Notes: a model not told the origin generated them from the sequence alone. Numbered from the stretch's first letter, positions 53,419-62,389 are shown. The stretch is 64,000 nt of DNA from Methanospirillum stamsii (GCF_046244385.1 NZ_CP176366.1:2294001-2358000), one strand, 5' to 3'. Translations and numbers: made by a program.

Positions 53419-55953
53419 TTATCCGGTGTACCGGTAATACATATGTTTTACCAGTTCACTGCATACAAAAAATGCCGCAACCAGACTGAAAATTATCCCG
53501 AGATGCATGGCAGACGGCGGGTAAAAATGAAATAATTTCTCTCCGATGACCGTATACGGGAGCAGGACGGTAGCTAAGGCTGCAACCGCTGTGAGAAGTA
53601 TAACATACCCGGAAGGTCGTTCAGCCTGGTAACATGGCAGTTTTGTCCGTATCGAGAAGAGAAATACGAGCTCAGTGAGGATACTCCCCACAAACCAGTT
53701 TGTCTGCAGGATCTTGTCTCCCTCATGCATGAAAAATGCAAAAAACATGAGATCAAATACGGTCACAACTACCCCGAGCAATGTTGCGACCAGCATTATT
53801 TCCCGGACTTCATATTTTCTCGGTTTTTTGACTTCATTTTTATCAACCGTATCGGTAGCGATGGAGATCATTGGAAAATCTGACAGGAGGTTTACCAGAA
53901 GTATCTGAATCGGGAGCATCGGCAGAAAAGAAATGAACATGGATCCGATTGCAATCGCGTAAAAATGACCGAAGTTAGATGCAAGTGTTGCCTTCAGATA
54001 CTTAACACTATTTGCAAACACCCCTCTTCCGCTCTCAATTCCATCCATTATCACCTCCAGGTTCTTCTGAAGCAGGATGATATCAGCAGCTTCCCTTGCA
54101 ATATCTGCTGCACTCTCAACTACCATTGACACACCGGCCAGTTTGAGGGCCGGAGCATCATTGATTCCTTCCCCTAAAAATCCGACGGTAAATGAACGCT
54201 GAAGGGTCTTGATAATATCATATTTCTGTTCCGGGGTGACCCGTGCGATGACCGCATGCCTGGTTATTGCCTCTGCCCGGTCGTTTTCAGGTAACTCCTG
54301 CAAAACAGAACCGGTAAGGACCATCGATGGATCATCAAGTAACCCGATTTTTACCCCTACCGCTCCTGCAACCTCCGGACTGTCTCCGGTGATGATTTTA
54401 ATCGCAACACCAAGTTCCCTGGCTTTCTCTACGGCATGATAAGTGGATGGTTTGATTGGATCGGCAAAGGCCATAACGCCAAGGAATTGTAGATCCTGTT
54501 CATCTTCAGGAATTATTGTTTCTTTTTCTCCCGGAAACGTCCGTTTTGCAATGGCAATCGTTCGCTCTCCTGCTTTTCCCTTATCAGAGATCCACTTCTC
54601 AATCCCCTCTTTTTCAGAATTTAAAAGAGAAGATAAGCCGATGATTACCTCTGGTGCACCCCGGACGATCATGAATGTTTCTTTCTCGTTCCTGATGAGA
54701 ACCGCATTTCTCCGCCGAACCGGGTCAAACGGCAATTCCATCAGCCGCTTAGAACCATTGTCCGGTAAAACCTGCCAATCTGCAGCCTCCTTTTCTATTG
54801 CAATGTCAAACGGCTCTGTTTTTTCCAGCGTCTGTGCAACGGTCAGAGCAGCATATGAGAGGAGAGCTGGGTGTGCATCCGGAGAATAATCCGTCGCACT
54901 GAGGGAGTTTTCTGTCAGGGTTCCGGTCTTGTCAGAGCAGAGTACCTCAATACTTCCAATATCCTCAATTGCGGTGAGCCGTTTAACAATAACCTCATGT
55001 TTGGCAAGTTGCAGGGCACCTCTTGAAAGAGAGACTGTTGTTACAACGGGAAGAGCTTCAGGAACGACACTTACCACAAGAGCGATACAAAATACGACCA
55101 GTTCGAAAACATCTGCATTTTCACCTTTAATTACCAGGTTTGCCAGGAAAATGAAGACCAGGGTTATCAAAATCATCCGTAAGATAAAACTGCTGAAACT
55201 GCTGATTCCTTTTGAAAACTCACTCTCTTTTGTGGTTTCCACGGTCAGTTTTGCAATCCTGCCCATGGTCGTCCGCTCTCCTGTCTCAAGGACAAGAGCG
55301 GTTGCCTCACCTTCTACAACTGATGTCCCGCTAAAGAGAAGATTATGGCTTTCATAGATATTTTTTGGAACAGAGGGGAGTATATCTGCATCTTTTAAGA
55401 CCGGTACCGATTCACCGGTCAGGGTCGTCTCATTGACAATAAGATGGTTGGTATGTATAACCCGGAGATCAGCAGGTATGGCATCTCCGGTCACAAGACT
55501 GATGATATCTCCTTTTACCAGGTTTCGTGAATCGATTACCTGCCAGTTATTATCCCTTTTTACCCGGCTCCGGGGACTGATAAACTGCTGCAATGCCCGG
55601 AGTGACTGTTCTGATTTGTATTCCTGGTAAAATCCAAGGGCAGCGTTGATGAAAACAAATCCGACAATGATTCCTGCATCGACATGCTCACCGATGGCAT
55701 ACACGATGACCGCAGCAACCAAAAGCAGGTAAATAAAAGGGGATTTAAACTGCCGGATTGCAATCTCCCACCAGTGTACCTGAGTAGCAGATATCTCGTT
55801 TAATCCATCTCTCTGGAGAGATGCACCGGCATTTTCCTGGGAAAGGCCTTCTGGTAATGAGGTGTGAAATAGTTCCTGAAGATTTTCTAATGAAAGTGAT
55901 GCATATTGGAATATCCCGATTTTATGTTCTTCTTCACTGCCATGAGTCGTCAT
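53419..55953 (-). CDS. MgtA-like P-type (type III) cation ATPase
   Basis: An 844-residue P-type ATPase. N-terminal cytoplasmic domain ends near residue 65. Features are actuator loop TGESVP, helix-4 motif VVPEALPVVTT, phosphorylation motif CSDKTGTLTEN (Asp341) and hinge ITGDSPEVAGAVGVKIG, with GEGINDAPALK in place of the usual GDGxNDAPAL. The C-terminal membrane segment LPMLPIQILLVNLLSDFP and KPRKYEV resembles magnesium importers of the MgtA/MgtB type, so Mg2+ import is the best guess, though proton or other cations are possible. GGAGAG lies 5 nt before ATG 55953, deciding the start. An alternative start at 56025 lacks support. Confidence 0.85.
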   Translation of the reverse strand: MTTHGSEEEHKIGIFQYASLSLENLQELFHTSLPEGLSQENAGASLQRDGLNEISATQVHWWEIAIRQFKSPFIYLLLVAAVIVYAIGEHVDAGIIVGFVFINAALGFYQEYKSEQSLRALQQFISPRSRVKRDNNWQVIDSRNLVKGDIISLVTGDAIPADLRVIHTNHLIVNETTLTGESVPVLKDADILPSVPKNIYESHNLLFSGTSVVEGEATALVLETGERTTMGRIAKLTVETTKESEFSKGISSFSSFILRMILITLVFIFLANLVIKGENADVFELVVFCIALVVSVVPEALPVVTTVSLSRGALQLAKHEVIVKRLTAIEDIGSIEVLCSDKTGTLTENSLSATDYSPDAHPALLSYAALTVAQTLEKTEPFDIAIEKEAADWQVLPDNGSKRLMELPFDPVRRRNAVLIRNEKETFMIVRGAPEVIIGLSSLLNSEKEGIEKWISDKGKAGERTIAIAKRTFPGEKETIIPEDEQDLQFLGVMAFADPIKPSTYHAVEKARELGVAIKIITGDSPEVAGAVGVKIGLLDDPSMVLTGSVLQELPENDRAEAITRHAVIARVTPEQKYDIIKTLQRSFTVGFLGEGINDAPALKLAGVSMVVESAADIAREAADIILLQKNLEVIMDGIESGRGVFANSVKYLKATLASNFGHFYAIAIGSMFISFLPMLPIQILLVNLLSDFPMISIATDTVDKNEVKKPRKYEVREIMLVATLLGVVVTVFDLMFFAFFMHEGDKILQTNWFVGSILTELVFLFSIRTKLPCYQAERPSGYVILLTAVAALATVLLPYTVIGEKLFHFYPPSAMHLGIIFSLVAAFFVCSELVKHMYYRYTG

Positions 55954-56216
55954 GTTCTCTCCGGGTCCATTGAAAGACAGGTATCCCGCCGGATGCCAGA
56001 ATAGATCCCTGTTTTTTCCTCTCATCCGGACAGAGAACTATCCTGCTTTCTCAATATGCTGAGAATGATATTAATGATTGTGAGGAGAATCACCGCCACA
56101 TACCGGATGATCAGAGGGACAGGATAGGGAAGGTGTCACGTTCTGCTCATGGTATATGAGCTCAAAAATCCCTGAAGCTGATAGCAAAGAGGAATGGTAT
56201 GGAGTAGGAGAAAAGA

Positions 56217-57098
56217 TCATGAACTAATTTCCTGGCGGTTTTCTGATGATTTTCCATACCTGACTGCAATAATCACTCCTGCGAATACAAGAATAACTCC
56301 GATATATCCGTGTAGTGGGAGTACTTCCTGTAAGAGGACATAACCGAACAAGGCGGCAAAGACTGATTCCAGGGTATAAATAAGACCGGTATGTTCCGGA
56401 GACGTAAATTCCTGTGCAACGGCCTGCAGAACGAATCCGACGAGTGTGCAGAGTATGGCAAGATACAGGATTATCAAACCGCTTGTAAGATTCATGGTCT
56501 GGAGAGGCATTTCCAGGAAAAAAGCGGGTCCAATAGCGAACAAAGCAGTGAATCCAAGTTGTAACACTCCGATAGTGACGGCATTTTCTCCGGCGGATAA
56601 CACCCATTTTGTTGTCACAATCTGGGTAGCATAACAAAGAGCAGCAATCAGGCAGAGAACAGTGCCAAAATCTATGGTCATTCCTTCCTTAAGTGTGAGA
56701 AGTCCGACTCCGGACAGGCAGAGCAGTATTGCAAAGATAAGAAATGAATTGGGGATTTTATGGAAGATTAGAACCTGGATTATGGGGATGAATACTATCG
56801 TTGTTGCCATGAGAAATCCGGCTGAAGTCGTCGGTGAGGTCTCCATTCCGGTGAGGAGAAATATGAATCCAAGAAAGAAACAAAATCCCAGAATTGCACT
56901 GGAGGCCAGGGTGTGAAGATAAATCTTTGACATATGCCCCCAGAGAAGGATTATTCCGACAAAGAACGCGATACTGAACCGAAGGGCAATGAGTGTGTAA
57001 ATGCCAAAACTATCCATTCCCCATTTCATTGCAACATAAGACGAACCCCATATCAGGACAATGAGGACCAGGATGAGATCTGCGGTTGTTTGTTTCAT
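56217..57098 (-). CDS. EamA/DMT-family transporter
   Basis: A 293-residue protein with ten membrane helices arranged as two EamA repeats (about 5-135 and 150-285). The first repeat shows LIWGSSYVAMKWGMDSFGIYTLIALRF (in part) and the second LESVFAALFGYVLLQEVLPLHGYIG. The family exports or imports metabolites and amino acids. It has no partner genes, so the substrate is unknown. It lies 263 nt upstream of the P-type ATPase on the same strand. Confidence 0.88.
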   Translation of the reverse strand: MKQTTADLILVLIVLIWGSSYVAMKWGMDSFGIYTLIALRFSIAFFVGIILLWGHMSKIYLHTLASSAILGFCFFLGFIFLLTGMETSPTTSAGFLMATTIVFIPIIQVLIFHKIPNSFLIFAILLCLSGVGLLTLKEGMTIDFGTVLCLIAALCYATQIVTTKWVLSAGENAVTIGVLQLGFTALFAIGPAFFLEMPLQTMNLTSGLIILYLAILCTLVGFVLQAVAQEFTSPEHTGLIYTLESVFAALFGYVLLQEVLPLHGYIGVILVFAGVIIAVRYGKSSENRQEISS

Positions 57099-57503
57099 GT
57101 ATGTCTGATTTGGGTTTTATGCATTTTCAGAGGCAGGGGGGCTGAAAAAAGATATTTTTCCTTTGATTTATTCGAAAAATAATTTGATATCCAAAGAATA
57201 TTCTGCATGCTTTTTCTGGTGTACAGAGGTATGGTTTGCTGCCCGTAATTATGTATGGGTTATCAGAATTTTTGGACACATGAGATAATTATTATTTTGT
57301 CATGATCACCAGGAGAAGAATCTGCCTTCTTTTAGATCTCCTTTGGGAATTATTAACTCATGTCTTGGGGATTACTATTTCCATGTGCACATTCATCATA
57401 ATGCCGGATTTACGATTCCTTTTTGCCTGAAAAGCAGGTATTTAGAATACAAATTCCATAAGGATTTGATTACCGGTGAACGGAATTAAATCCGGCTACT
57501 AGG
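57099..57503. other. Gene-free junction region before the accessory island
   Basis: No gene, RNA or repeat is recognised in this 405-nt stretch. Coding quality is lost from here and resumes with the truncated yjbQ copy at 57504, so it may mark the left edge of the island. Confidence 0.4.
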
Positions 57504-57656
57504 GCCGGCCTTACCATCAATGAGAATGCTGATCCGGATGTAAAACGGGATATCCTTGTCGGTCTTGCCCGCCAGGTTTCGTCATCCGGAGATTATCTGC
57601 ATGCTGAAGGGAATTCCGATACTCATATCAAGGCATCGCTGCTGGCATCACTATGA
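57504..57656 (+). pseudogene. Truncated copy of yjbQ
   Basis: The frame AGLTINENADPDVKRDI, VGLARQVSSSGDYLHAEG and NSDTHIKASLL corresponds to codons 46-91 of the intact yjbQ at 59916. Over 57504-57640 against 60051-60187 I count 12 mismatches in 137 nt (about 91% identity). The N-terminal third and the C-terminal third are missing and the frame ends at TGA 57654-57656, four bases before the convergent subtilase stop. Confidence 0.8.
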
Positions 57657-57659
57657 TTA

Positions 57660-58937
57660 TCACATTCCCTGTTGATCTGATTTTGTCATATCAACAATCA
57701 TATTTTCGCCATCAATAATTCCGTTGCCGATTTCAACAATCGTTCCCCTCTTTTTCGGAATGATGTAGGAAATATTACTCAATACCGTTGTTCCATGAGG
57801 CCCGTCACCTTCCAAAACCCGTGCAACAACTAATCTATGGCTTGCCCCGATATAGTTTTTAATTGTTTCAAGCTTTTGTGTATTTGGTAAAGAACCCAGA
57901 GCCTGGTTACATTCCTGCATATGGTCACAATTTCTGCTCTCATCCAATACATCCGGAAATAATATTCTTGTTAATCTCTCCGGAGTAATACAATCCAGAA
58001 GTTCATCGATGCATTGTACATCGATGAATCCTGCACCCATTGAAAGGACATTTTCCTCCGGTATTGGTTTTGCAGACATTTCAAGGCATTTTTTTATGAT
58101 ATCCGGTGATAATGGATGAATGGTATCGATCCCGCACCTTCTCAAAAAAAGGGAGTATTCGGTATACCACTTCTGTTCTTCATCAGTTCGAAATATCCGG
58201 ATGCTGGAATATTCCTTTTTCATGTAGATCTTCTCGAGATTATCATGAAACGCCAGATTTGAATCATATCCGGTATCCAGAGCTCCAATGACCGGTGACG
58301 TTATGATCGAACTCCATTTTTCCTTCTTATTGAGATCACACAGTTCAAAAATTACAAAACTCAGATAGGATTTAAGGTACATTGCCAATCCGGTCACTTT
58401 TGGTGCAGCAAAGCTGGTTGAAGGGGGATAGATATCAGAATTCGATGTCCCATCAGTTACGACTGTAACCCCTGGACCATGGTCATACCCCCTGCTGGAT
58501 GTATTCAGTATTTTTCTGTTCTGATCTGTTGCACCAACGGAAATTATTGTGGGATGTGTTGCAAGTGCCTGAAGAGTTCCTCCTCCCCCAAGTCCGTTGT
58601 TGCCTGCTGCAAATATTACCGGTATATTCATCAGATAAAGCATTAATAAGGCTAGATTTATTGGATCATCATCCGGAATTTCTCTTGGTCCAAGACTAAT
58701 ATTAACGATATCCGGATGCTGCTCAAGTATCCAATCTAATCCCTTGAGTAAATTAACATATGAATGTGGTTTTTCTGAAAATTTGTGAGTATATGGGATT
58801 TCCAATCCAGAATATGAGTTCGGACATATGATATAGGGTAAACTTTTACCGACAAATATTGCAGGATCAGCAAAAACGGGTGTGAAAGTCTGGGGACTAT
58901 ATTGAAAGACTGAAAACTTTCCCTCTTGAGAACTCAT
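57660..58937 (-). CDS. Atypical subtilase paired with a trypco2-like protein
   Basis: A 425-residue protein with no signal peptide. Residues about 60-195 and 275-310 form the back half of an S8 subtilase: DIVNISLGP, oxyanion Asn113 in AAGNNG, VGATD, nucleophile Ser175 in STSFAAPKVTGLA, and the closing LSPDIIKKCLEMSAKP-GAGFIDV. The expected DTG and HGT motifs do not precede these. Instead, DTG (Asp221, VIGALDTGYDS) and HGT (His381, GPHGTTVLSNI) come afterwards. It is therefore rearranged or inactive. Its ATG overlaps the trypco2-like gene by 4 nt, so the start is secure. Probably an intracellular effector protease or binding module. Confidence 0.72.
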   Translation of the reverse strand: MSSQEGKFSVFQYSPQTFTPVFADPAIFVGKSLPYIICPNSYSGLEIPYTHKFSEKPHSYVNLLKGLDWILEQHPDIVNISLGPREIPDDDPINLALLMLYLMNIPVIFAAGNNGLGGGGTLQALATHPTIISVGATDQNRKILNTSSRGYDHGPGVTVVTDGTSNSDIYPPSTSFAAPKVTGLAMYLKSYLSFVIFELCDLNKKEKWSSIITSPVIGALDTGYDSNLAFHDNLEKIYMKKEYSSIRIFRTDEEQKWYTEYSLFLRRCGIDTIHPLSPDIIKKCLEMSAKPIPEENVLSMGAGFIDVQCIDELLDCITPERLTRILFPDVLDESRNCDHMQECNQALGSLPNTQKLETIKNYIGASHRLVVARVLEGDGPHGTTVLSNISYIIPKKRGTIVEIGNGIIDGENMIVDMTKSDQQGM

Positions 58938-59419
58938 ACACTTTTTAATGTGAGAACAATCTTGTGTGAATATGCAGTACTTCCTCCCGCTCCAAGAATC
59001 ATGGAAATTTCTCCCTCTTTGGTTATCTGAAACTGAAGAGTAATTACCGCATTCTCAAGTTTGAATTTTGGTTCCTGTAATTCTGCTTCATGAATGGTTT
59101 TCTTTATGAGTGCTACCGCTTCTGCTAGTTGTGATGGAATATCCCTGGATCCCATGAGGGTGACTTCATCTTTATCAGGTTTGAGAGAGATTAAAATGGT
59201 CTGAATATCCTGTTCTTTCACTTCTCCTGATATGCTTACATTTAATGGCTTGAACTCAAGTTTTCCATTTGCGGATTTCTCTAAAACATTGTTGATTTCA
59301 AGATCGATTTTTTCCACATCCAACCCTGATCCAGTGACTGAATATTGAATTGCACGTTTGATATCCCCTATGACAGATGTTAATTCATCAGATCCCATCG
59401 TGATGCCTTCACTCTTCAT
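58934..59419 (-). CDS. Protein with two trypco2-like domains (trypsin-co-occurring)
   Basis: A 161-residue protein that looks like an internal duplication: repeat A (about 11-81) and repeat B (about 94-159). Each is a helix (LTSVIGDIKRAIQYS; LAEAVALIKKTIHEAE) followed by beta strands. Repeat B ends SHKIVLTLKSV, matching the trypco2 pattern (helix, FKLENAVITLQFQITKEG, GG-x-x-SHK-V-LTL). Trypco domains accompany trypsin- or subtilase-type proteases in predicted NTPase-based conflict systems. It is first in the two-gene operon. A TATA-like TTTATATAAT lies about 20 nt before the ATG, suggesting a leaderless message. The start could also be Met8 (59398). Confidence 0.62.
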   Translation of the reverse strand: MKSEGITMGSDELTSVIGDIKRAIQYSVTGSGLDVEKIDLEINNVLEKSANGKLEFKPLNVSISGEVKEQDIQTILISLKPDKDEVTLMGSRDIPSQLAEAVALIKKTIHEAELQEPKFKLENAVITLQFQITKEGEISMILGAGGSTAYSHKIVLTLKSV

Positions 59420-59652
59420 GTTGATTTATATTATATAAATATATTGGATCATATTCTTTTTAGGTCTTCATGATAAACGAATACGATGGAGCAATTCACC
59501 ATTTTATCATCATCGGGGAGTCAGTAAAACAATTTCCAACTCAACTTTAGAATGCTATCCGGATATTGAATGGAGAGAAATATCAGAAAATGAGGTTTGT
59601 ATTGGTATTTAATTTACAAACTCTATAGTGTTGTTACACTACTATTAACCGT

Positions 59653-59853
59653 ATGCCCACATTCAATGTTATCCTGGATGCTTTCGAAGAACTCGAGGTG
59701 GAAGACCGGAATACCGTATTCATATTTTTAAAAGCAGGATAACAGAATGGAAATGCCATCATTGGCGGCAAGAGCAAAGGAGGCTTTATCAGGCGCAAAA
59801 TATGAGAAAAAAGAGTCAGGGGGGAGGGACTCTGGGATGATCTGAATGATTGA
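59653..59853 (+). pseudogene. Degenerate addiction-module antitoxin relic
   Basis: ATG 59653 opens MPTFNVILDAFEELEVEDRNTVF, like small proteins of the addiction-module component type, then stops after 29 codons. Similar coding continues in other frames: PSLAARAKEALSGAKYEKKE, and LWDDLND ending at TGA 59851-59853. At least two frameshifts separate the parts, so this is a relic. Confidence 0.4.
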
Positions 59854-59915
59854 GATCATCTGGGATGAAAAATTTTAAAGATATTCAAAGCAACTAAGGC
59901 CAGATGGCGATCTAA

Positions 59916-60317
59916 ATGAAATGGATAAGGATACAGGTTAAAACGAATTCGAGAACAGAACTCATAGATATTACACATCGTATTTCAGAGGAAGTTACCA
60001 GATCCGGGATACAAAACGGAATCTGCTCTGTTTTTATGCAGCATACAACCGCCGGCCTTACTATCAATGAAAATGCTGATCCGGATGTAAAACGGGATAT
60101 CCTTGTCGGTCTCGCCCGTCTGGTTCCGGCATCCGGAGATTATCTGCATGCCGAGGGAAATTCCGATGCTCATATCAAGGCATCACTGATGGGATTTTCT
60201 CTTCCTGTTCCGGTCATTGATGGCCGGCTGGCTCTTGGAACCTGGCAGGGAATGTACTTTTGCGAGTTTGATGGTCCCCGGGACCGGCATGTCCTTGTTG
60301 GAGTAAGTGGTGAGTAA
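59916..60317 (+). CDS. yjbQ: YjbQ/UPF0047 family protein
   Basis: A complete 133-residue member of the YjbQ (UPF0047) family, with IDITHRISEEV, VFMQHTTAGLTINENADPDV, YLHAEGNSDAHIKASLMG, LALGTWQGMYFCEFDGPRDR and HVLVGVSG. These trimeric proteins show weak thiamin-phosphate synthase activity in bacteria, with the true role unclear. The central third is duplicated at 57504. The gene lies on the strand opposite to, and upstream of, the trypco2-subtilase operon. Confidence 0.88.
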   Translation: MKWIRIQVKTNSRTELIDITHRISEEVTRSGIQNGICSVFMQHTTAGLTINENADPDVKRDILVGLARLVPASGDYLHAEGNSDAHIKASLMGFSLPVPVIDGRLALGTWQGMYFCEFDGPRDRHVLVGVSGE

Positions 60318-60489
60318 GAAAAAAGGTGGAACTCCGGGTATTTCTTATTTTTTCATTGAGGCAACCGTTTACTCGAAAAGAGATATGGATAGGTGGACCC
60401 GGGTTGATCCTGTCTATATGGAGGACGGGGTTATCCAGCATACCTGGTATGATAGAGTCCGGTATATTGAGAGTTCTTTTCCGGGATGA
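60310..60489 (+). CDS. Small hypothetical protein
   Basis: A 59-codon frame with GTG start overlaps the end of yjbQ by 8 nt. It encodes a basic N-terminus (SKKKGG), ISYFFIEATVYSKRDMDRW and VIQHTWYDRVRYIESSF. The overlap and protein-like composition suggest a real gene or the N-terminus of a decayed one. No family is recognised. Confidence 0.3.
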   Translation: MSKKKGGTPGISYFFIEATVYSKRDMDRWTRVDPVYMEDGVIQHTWYDRVRYIESSFPG

Positions 60490-60867
60490 ATAGACTGCCG
60501 GTTTTCGACGGGTTCCGGGTTTATCATGAATGTTTAGAAGAAAATACGCCCGAATTCTGATTTTTTATTTAGGATATGATGGATTATGAGTTTTTCAAAA
60601 AATAAAAAGTATGTTTTGAATTGGAATGTTTTTAAGGTAATCATTGGATAATCCGGACAAAAAGATATGAATGGTGAAGAGCCGGAATCCGGATTGATAG
60701 GATAAATGAAAGACTCGCCTCGACCAGTTGCTCATGTGGCTTTGTATCAAAAATTTGACATGTGCAACAGCTCCTTAAGATCCAATAATTATGAATCCTT
60801 GTGATATACATTATCATTTCTCTACCGAAAAACAATTCATTTCATAGAAACCACATATAATAGTATT
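60490..60867. other. Intergenic region before hicBA
   Basis: I see no gene in this 378-nt region. TATA-like AACCACATATAATAG at 60850-60864 directly precedes hicB and suggests a leaderless hicBA mRNA. Confidence 0.35.
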
Positions 60868-61083
60868 ATGCGATACACCGTAATGATTAGAGAAGATGAG
60901 GAGGGTGGTTTTTTAGCTAGTTGTCCAGATCTTCCCGGTTGTCATAGTGAGGGAGATACTCTGGAAGATGCAATATCAAATATTAAAGAAGCCATTCTCT
61001 GTTATCTTGAAAGTCTGAAAAAAGATAATCTTCCTATTCCCATGCCTGCATTATTCGAAACCATTGATATTGCATCAGTTTGA
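60868..61083 (+). CDS. hicB: HicB-family antitoxin
   Basis: A 71-residue HicB-type protein with the RNase-H-like antitoxin core MRYTVMIREDEEGGFLASCP, DLPGCHSEGDTLEDAISNIK and EAILCYLESL. It is a short form lacking a C-terminal HTH/RHH DNA-binding domain, so autoregulation would need another protein. Its stop overlaps the hicA start by 4 nt (TTGA). The gene order is antitoxin-toxin. Confidence 0.9.
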   Translation: MRYTVMIREDEEGGFLASCPDLPGCHSEGDTLEDAISNIKEAILCYLESLKKDNLPIPMPALFETIDIASV

Positions 61084-61325
61084 TTATAAGTGCGAAATTA
61101 CCTGTTGTGTCAGGAGAGCAAATAATCAAAGTTTTGTGTAAAAATGGGTATTTTATCCATCACCAACGCGGAAGTCATGTCACATTAAAAAAAAATGGCC
61201 CTCCAGTAACCAGAGTTGTAGTTCCATTACATGACCCGGTACGGAAAGGAACATTAAAATCAATATTGTTTGATGCAGGAATAACTACTGAAGAATTTGT
61301 TCAATTATTACATAATCATATTTAA
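61080..61325 (+). CDS. hicA: HicA-family mRNA interferase toxin
   Basis: An 81-residue HicA-like protein: LPVVSGEQIIKVLCKNGYF, catalytic His33 in HHQRGSHVTLKK, VVVPLHDPVRKGTLKSIL and GITTEEFVQLL. HicA cleaves mRNA through a double-stranded-RNA-binding fold. No ATG is available; TTG 61080 overlapping the hicB stop is the likely start and indicates translational coupling. Intact and presumably neutralised by HicB. Confidence 0.9.
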   Translation: MIISAKLPVVSGEQIIKVLCKNGYFIHHQRGSHVTLKKNGPPVTRVVVPLHDPVRKGTLKSILFDAGITTEEFVQLLHNHI

Positions 61326-61429
61326 TGGGCCGGTTGATTCAATACAGACCATCCATCCAATGATACATGTTGCCAAAGTTTTTCGAGTATTTAACCTCAA
61401 TCCGAATGAATTATTATTCAGGATAGTCG

Positions 61430-61598
61430 GAGAATTGCGTATTATGCATACCTGACAAGAAGATGATTTGTTCGGGTCTTCCTTCCTGTACCCGGGACAT
61501 CTCTTCTTCTGGCGTTGAATAGCAAAATAATAAGCACAATTCATGCCACATGGAGTGATAAGTCCGGCGGTTTGCTGCAGAGGAATGGATGGAGTCAT
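61430..61598 (-). pseudogene. DUF3795-like gene relic
   Basis: The minus-strand frame starts with GLITPCGMNCAYYFAIQRQK and RCPGYRKED, then SSSCQVCIIRN. This is the N-terminal cysteine pattern of DUF3795 (CG-NC-x-C, CPGC, C-x-C-IKNC), but several cysteines are replaced (CAYYF for CAIC, CPGY for CPGC, IRNS for IKNC). The remaining C-terminal half is lost in unrelated sequence overlapping the hicA end. Confidence 0.5.
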
Positions 61599-61660
61599 AT
61601 TTCTCTTATTGAGTCTCTACGATAAATGAAAAAATCCTCGTTATATCATCTCATTTTAGA

Positions 61661-61846
61661 TTACTGTTTCTGCTTCTCCGGAATTAATCCGCTGACCCCT
61701 CCTTTTGGATCTGCCATGTCCCCGAAATACCTGGGGATGACAAGGATATGCAGGTACATTACCGTCTGACCTGCCGGTCCACCGTCGTTTATCCCGATAT
61801 TACATCTATCCAGAGAATGTAATATCGTTCCAGTTTTCGGTTCCAT
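61661..61846 (-). pseudogene. C-terminal relic of a HIT (histidine triad) protein
   Basis: A 61-codon frame encodes NIGINDGGPAGQTVMYLHIL followed by VIPRYFGDMADPKGGVSG and LIPEKQ, the C-terminal half of archaeal HIT hydrolases. The catalytic HxHxH is reduced to YLHIL, and the N-terminal half is missing, so it is inactive. Confidence 0.6.
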
Positions 61847-62141
61847 AATCCCGTGGTCCGGTGAGGGATGAACTAAACAGAATGTATCCTCTATTCACTC
61901 TCCTTTTCCTTATCCGGAGTCTAAACTATGCCTGGCATTATTGATTTTTTTCTTACGGGAGTAAATACCTGGAGATTACGTATCCATACCGGTTCTATTG
62001 AAAAGTTGATGGAGTCAGAAGGAAGATGAATTACTTATGAGTGAAGCAGTGGAGATCCCGGATCCCGTGATGCATCTGATTGAACATTAAAAAATCGCCC
62101 TGATGAGAAACCTATCGAAGTGATCACGAGGTTCTATAATT
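61847..62141. other. Degraded intergenic region
   Basis: No supportable gene is seen. Short open stretches resembling protein but interrupted by stops suggest decayed genes, continuous with the toxin-antitoxin relic that follows. Confidence 0.3.
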
Positions 62142-62207
62142 CATGGTATTACTGTATATGAACCGTATGGTCAAGTATGGAAGAGTGAATACCGGAGGAG
62201 AGAATGA
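62142..62207 (+). pseudogene. C-terminal relic of a DUF4258-type toxin
   Basis: The frame HGITVYEPYGQVWKSEYRRR ends at TGA 62205-62207 and overlaps the start of the YgiT-like relic (ATGA). It matches the C-terminal end of DUF4258 proteins (ITVYEPD...W...RR). Upstream coding is broken by a TGA at 62121 and frameshifts. Confidence 0.5.
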
Positions 62208-62389
62208 AATGTGCAATTTGTAAACATGGAATTTGTGAACCTTGCACTATTACTGTCACATGAGAACGAGGACATACAACCGTGGTAATCAGACAGGTCC
62301 GGGCTATGGTTTGTACCACCTGTGGCGAAGAATATCTAAATGAAGAGATCACTGATGCGGTAATAAATATAGCCGAAAAGGACGTCTGA
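62204..62389 (+). pseudogene. YgiT-type zinc-finger antitoxin relic with an in-frame stop
   Basis: Sixty-one codons encode MKCAICKHGICEPCTITVT, stop, ERGHTTVVIRQV and AMVCTTCGEEYLNEEITDAV. This is the MqsA/YgiT-type CxxC...CxxC zinc finger. TGA at 62261-62263 interrupts it between the two CxxC pairs. The overlap with the DUF4258 relic reproduces the usual DUF4258-YgiT toxin-antitoxin arrangement. Confidence 0.65.

Noticed and set aside
57660..58937. Clean circular permutation of the subtilase fold
   Set aside because: Although DTG and HGT follow the Ser motif, the usual C-terminal helix segment (LSPDIIKK...GAGFIDV) lies between them, so a simple permutation does not explain the order. Kept only as a question in the findings.
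62261..62263. In-frame TGA in the YgiT-like gene as a selenocysteine codon
   Set aside because: Family members have an ordinary residue there, no SECIS-like structure is apparent and the overlapping partner gene is also broken, so decay is the simpler reading.
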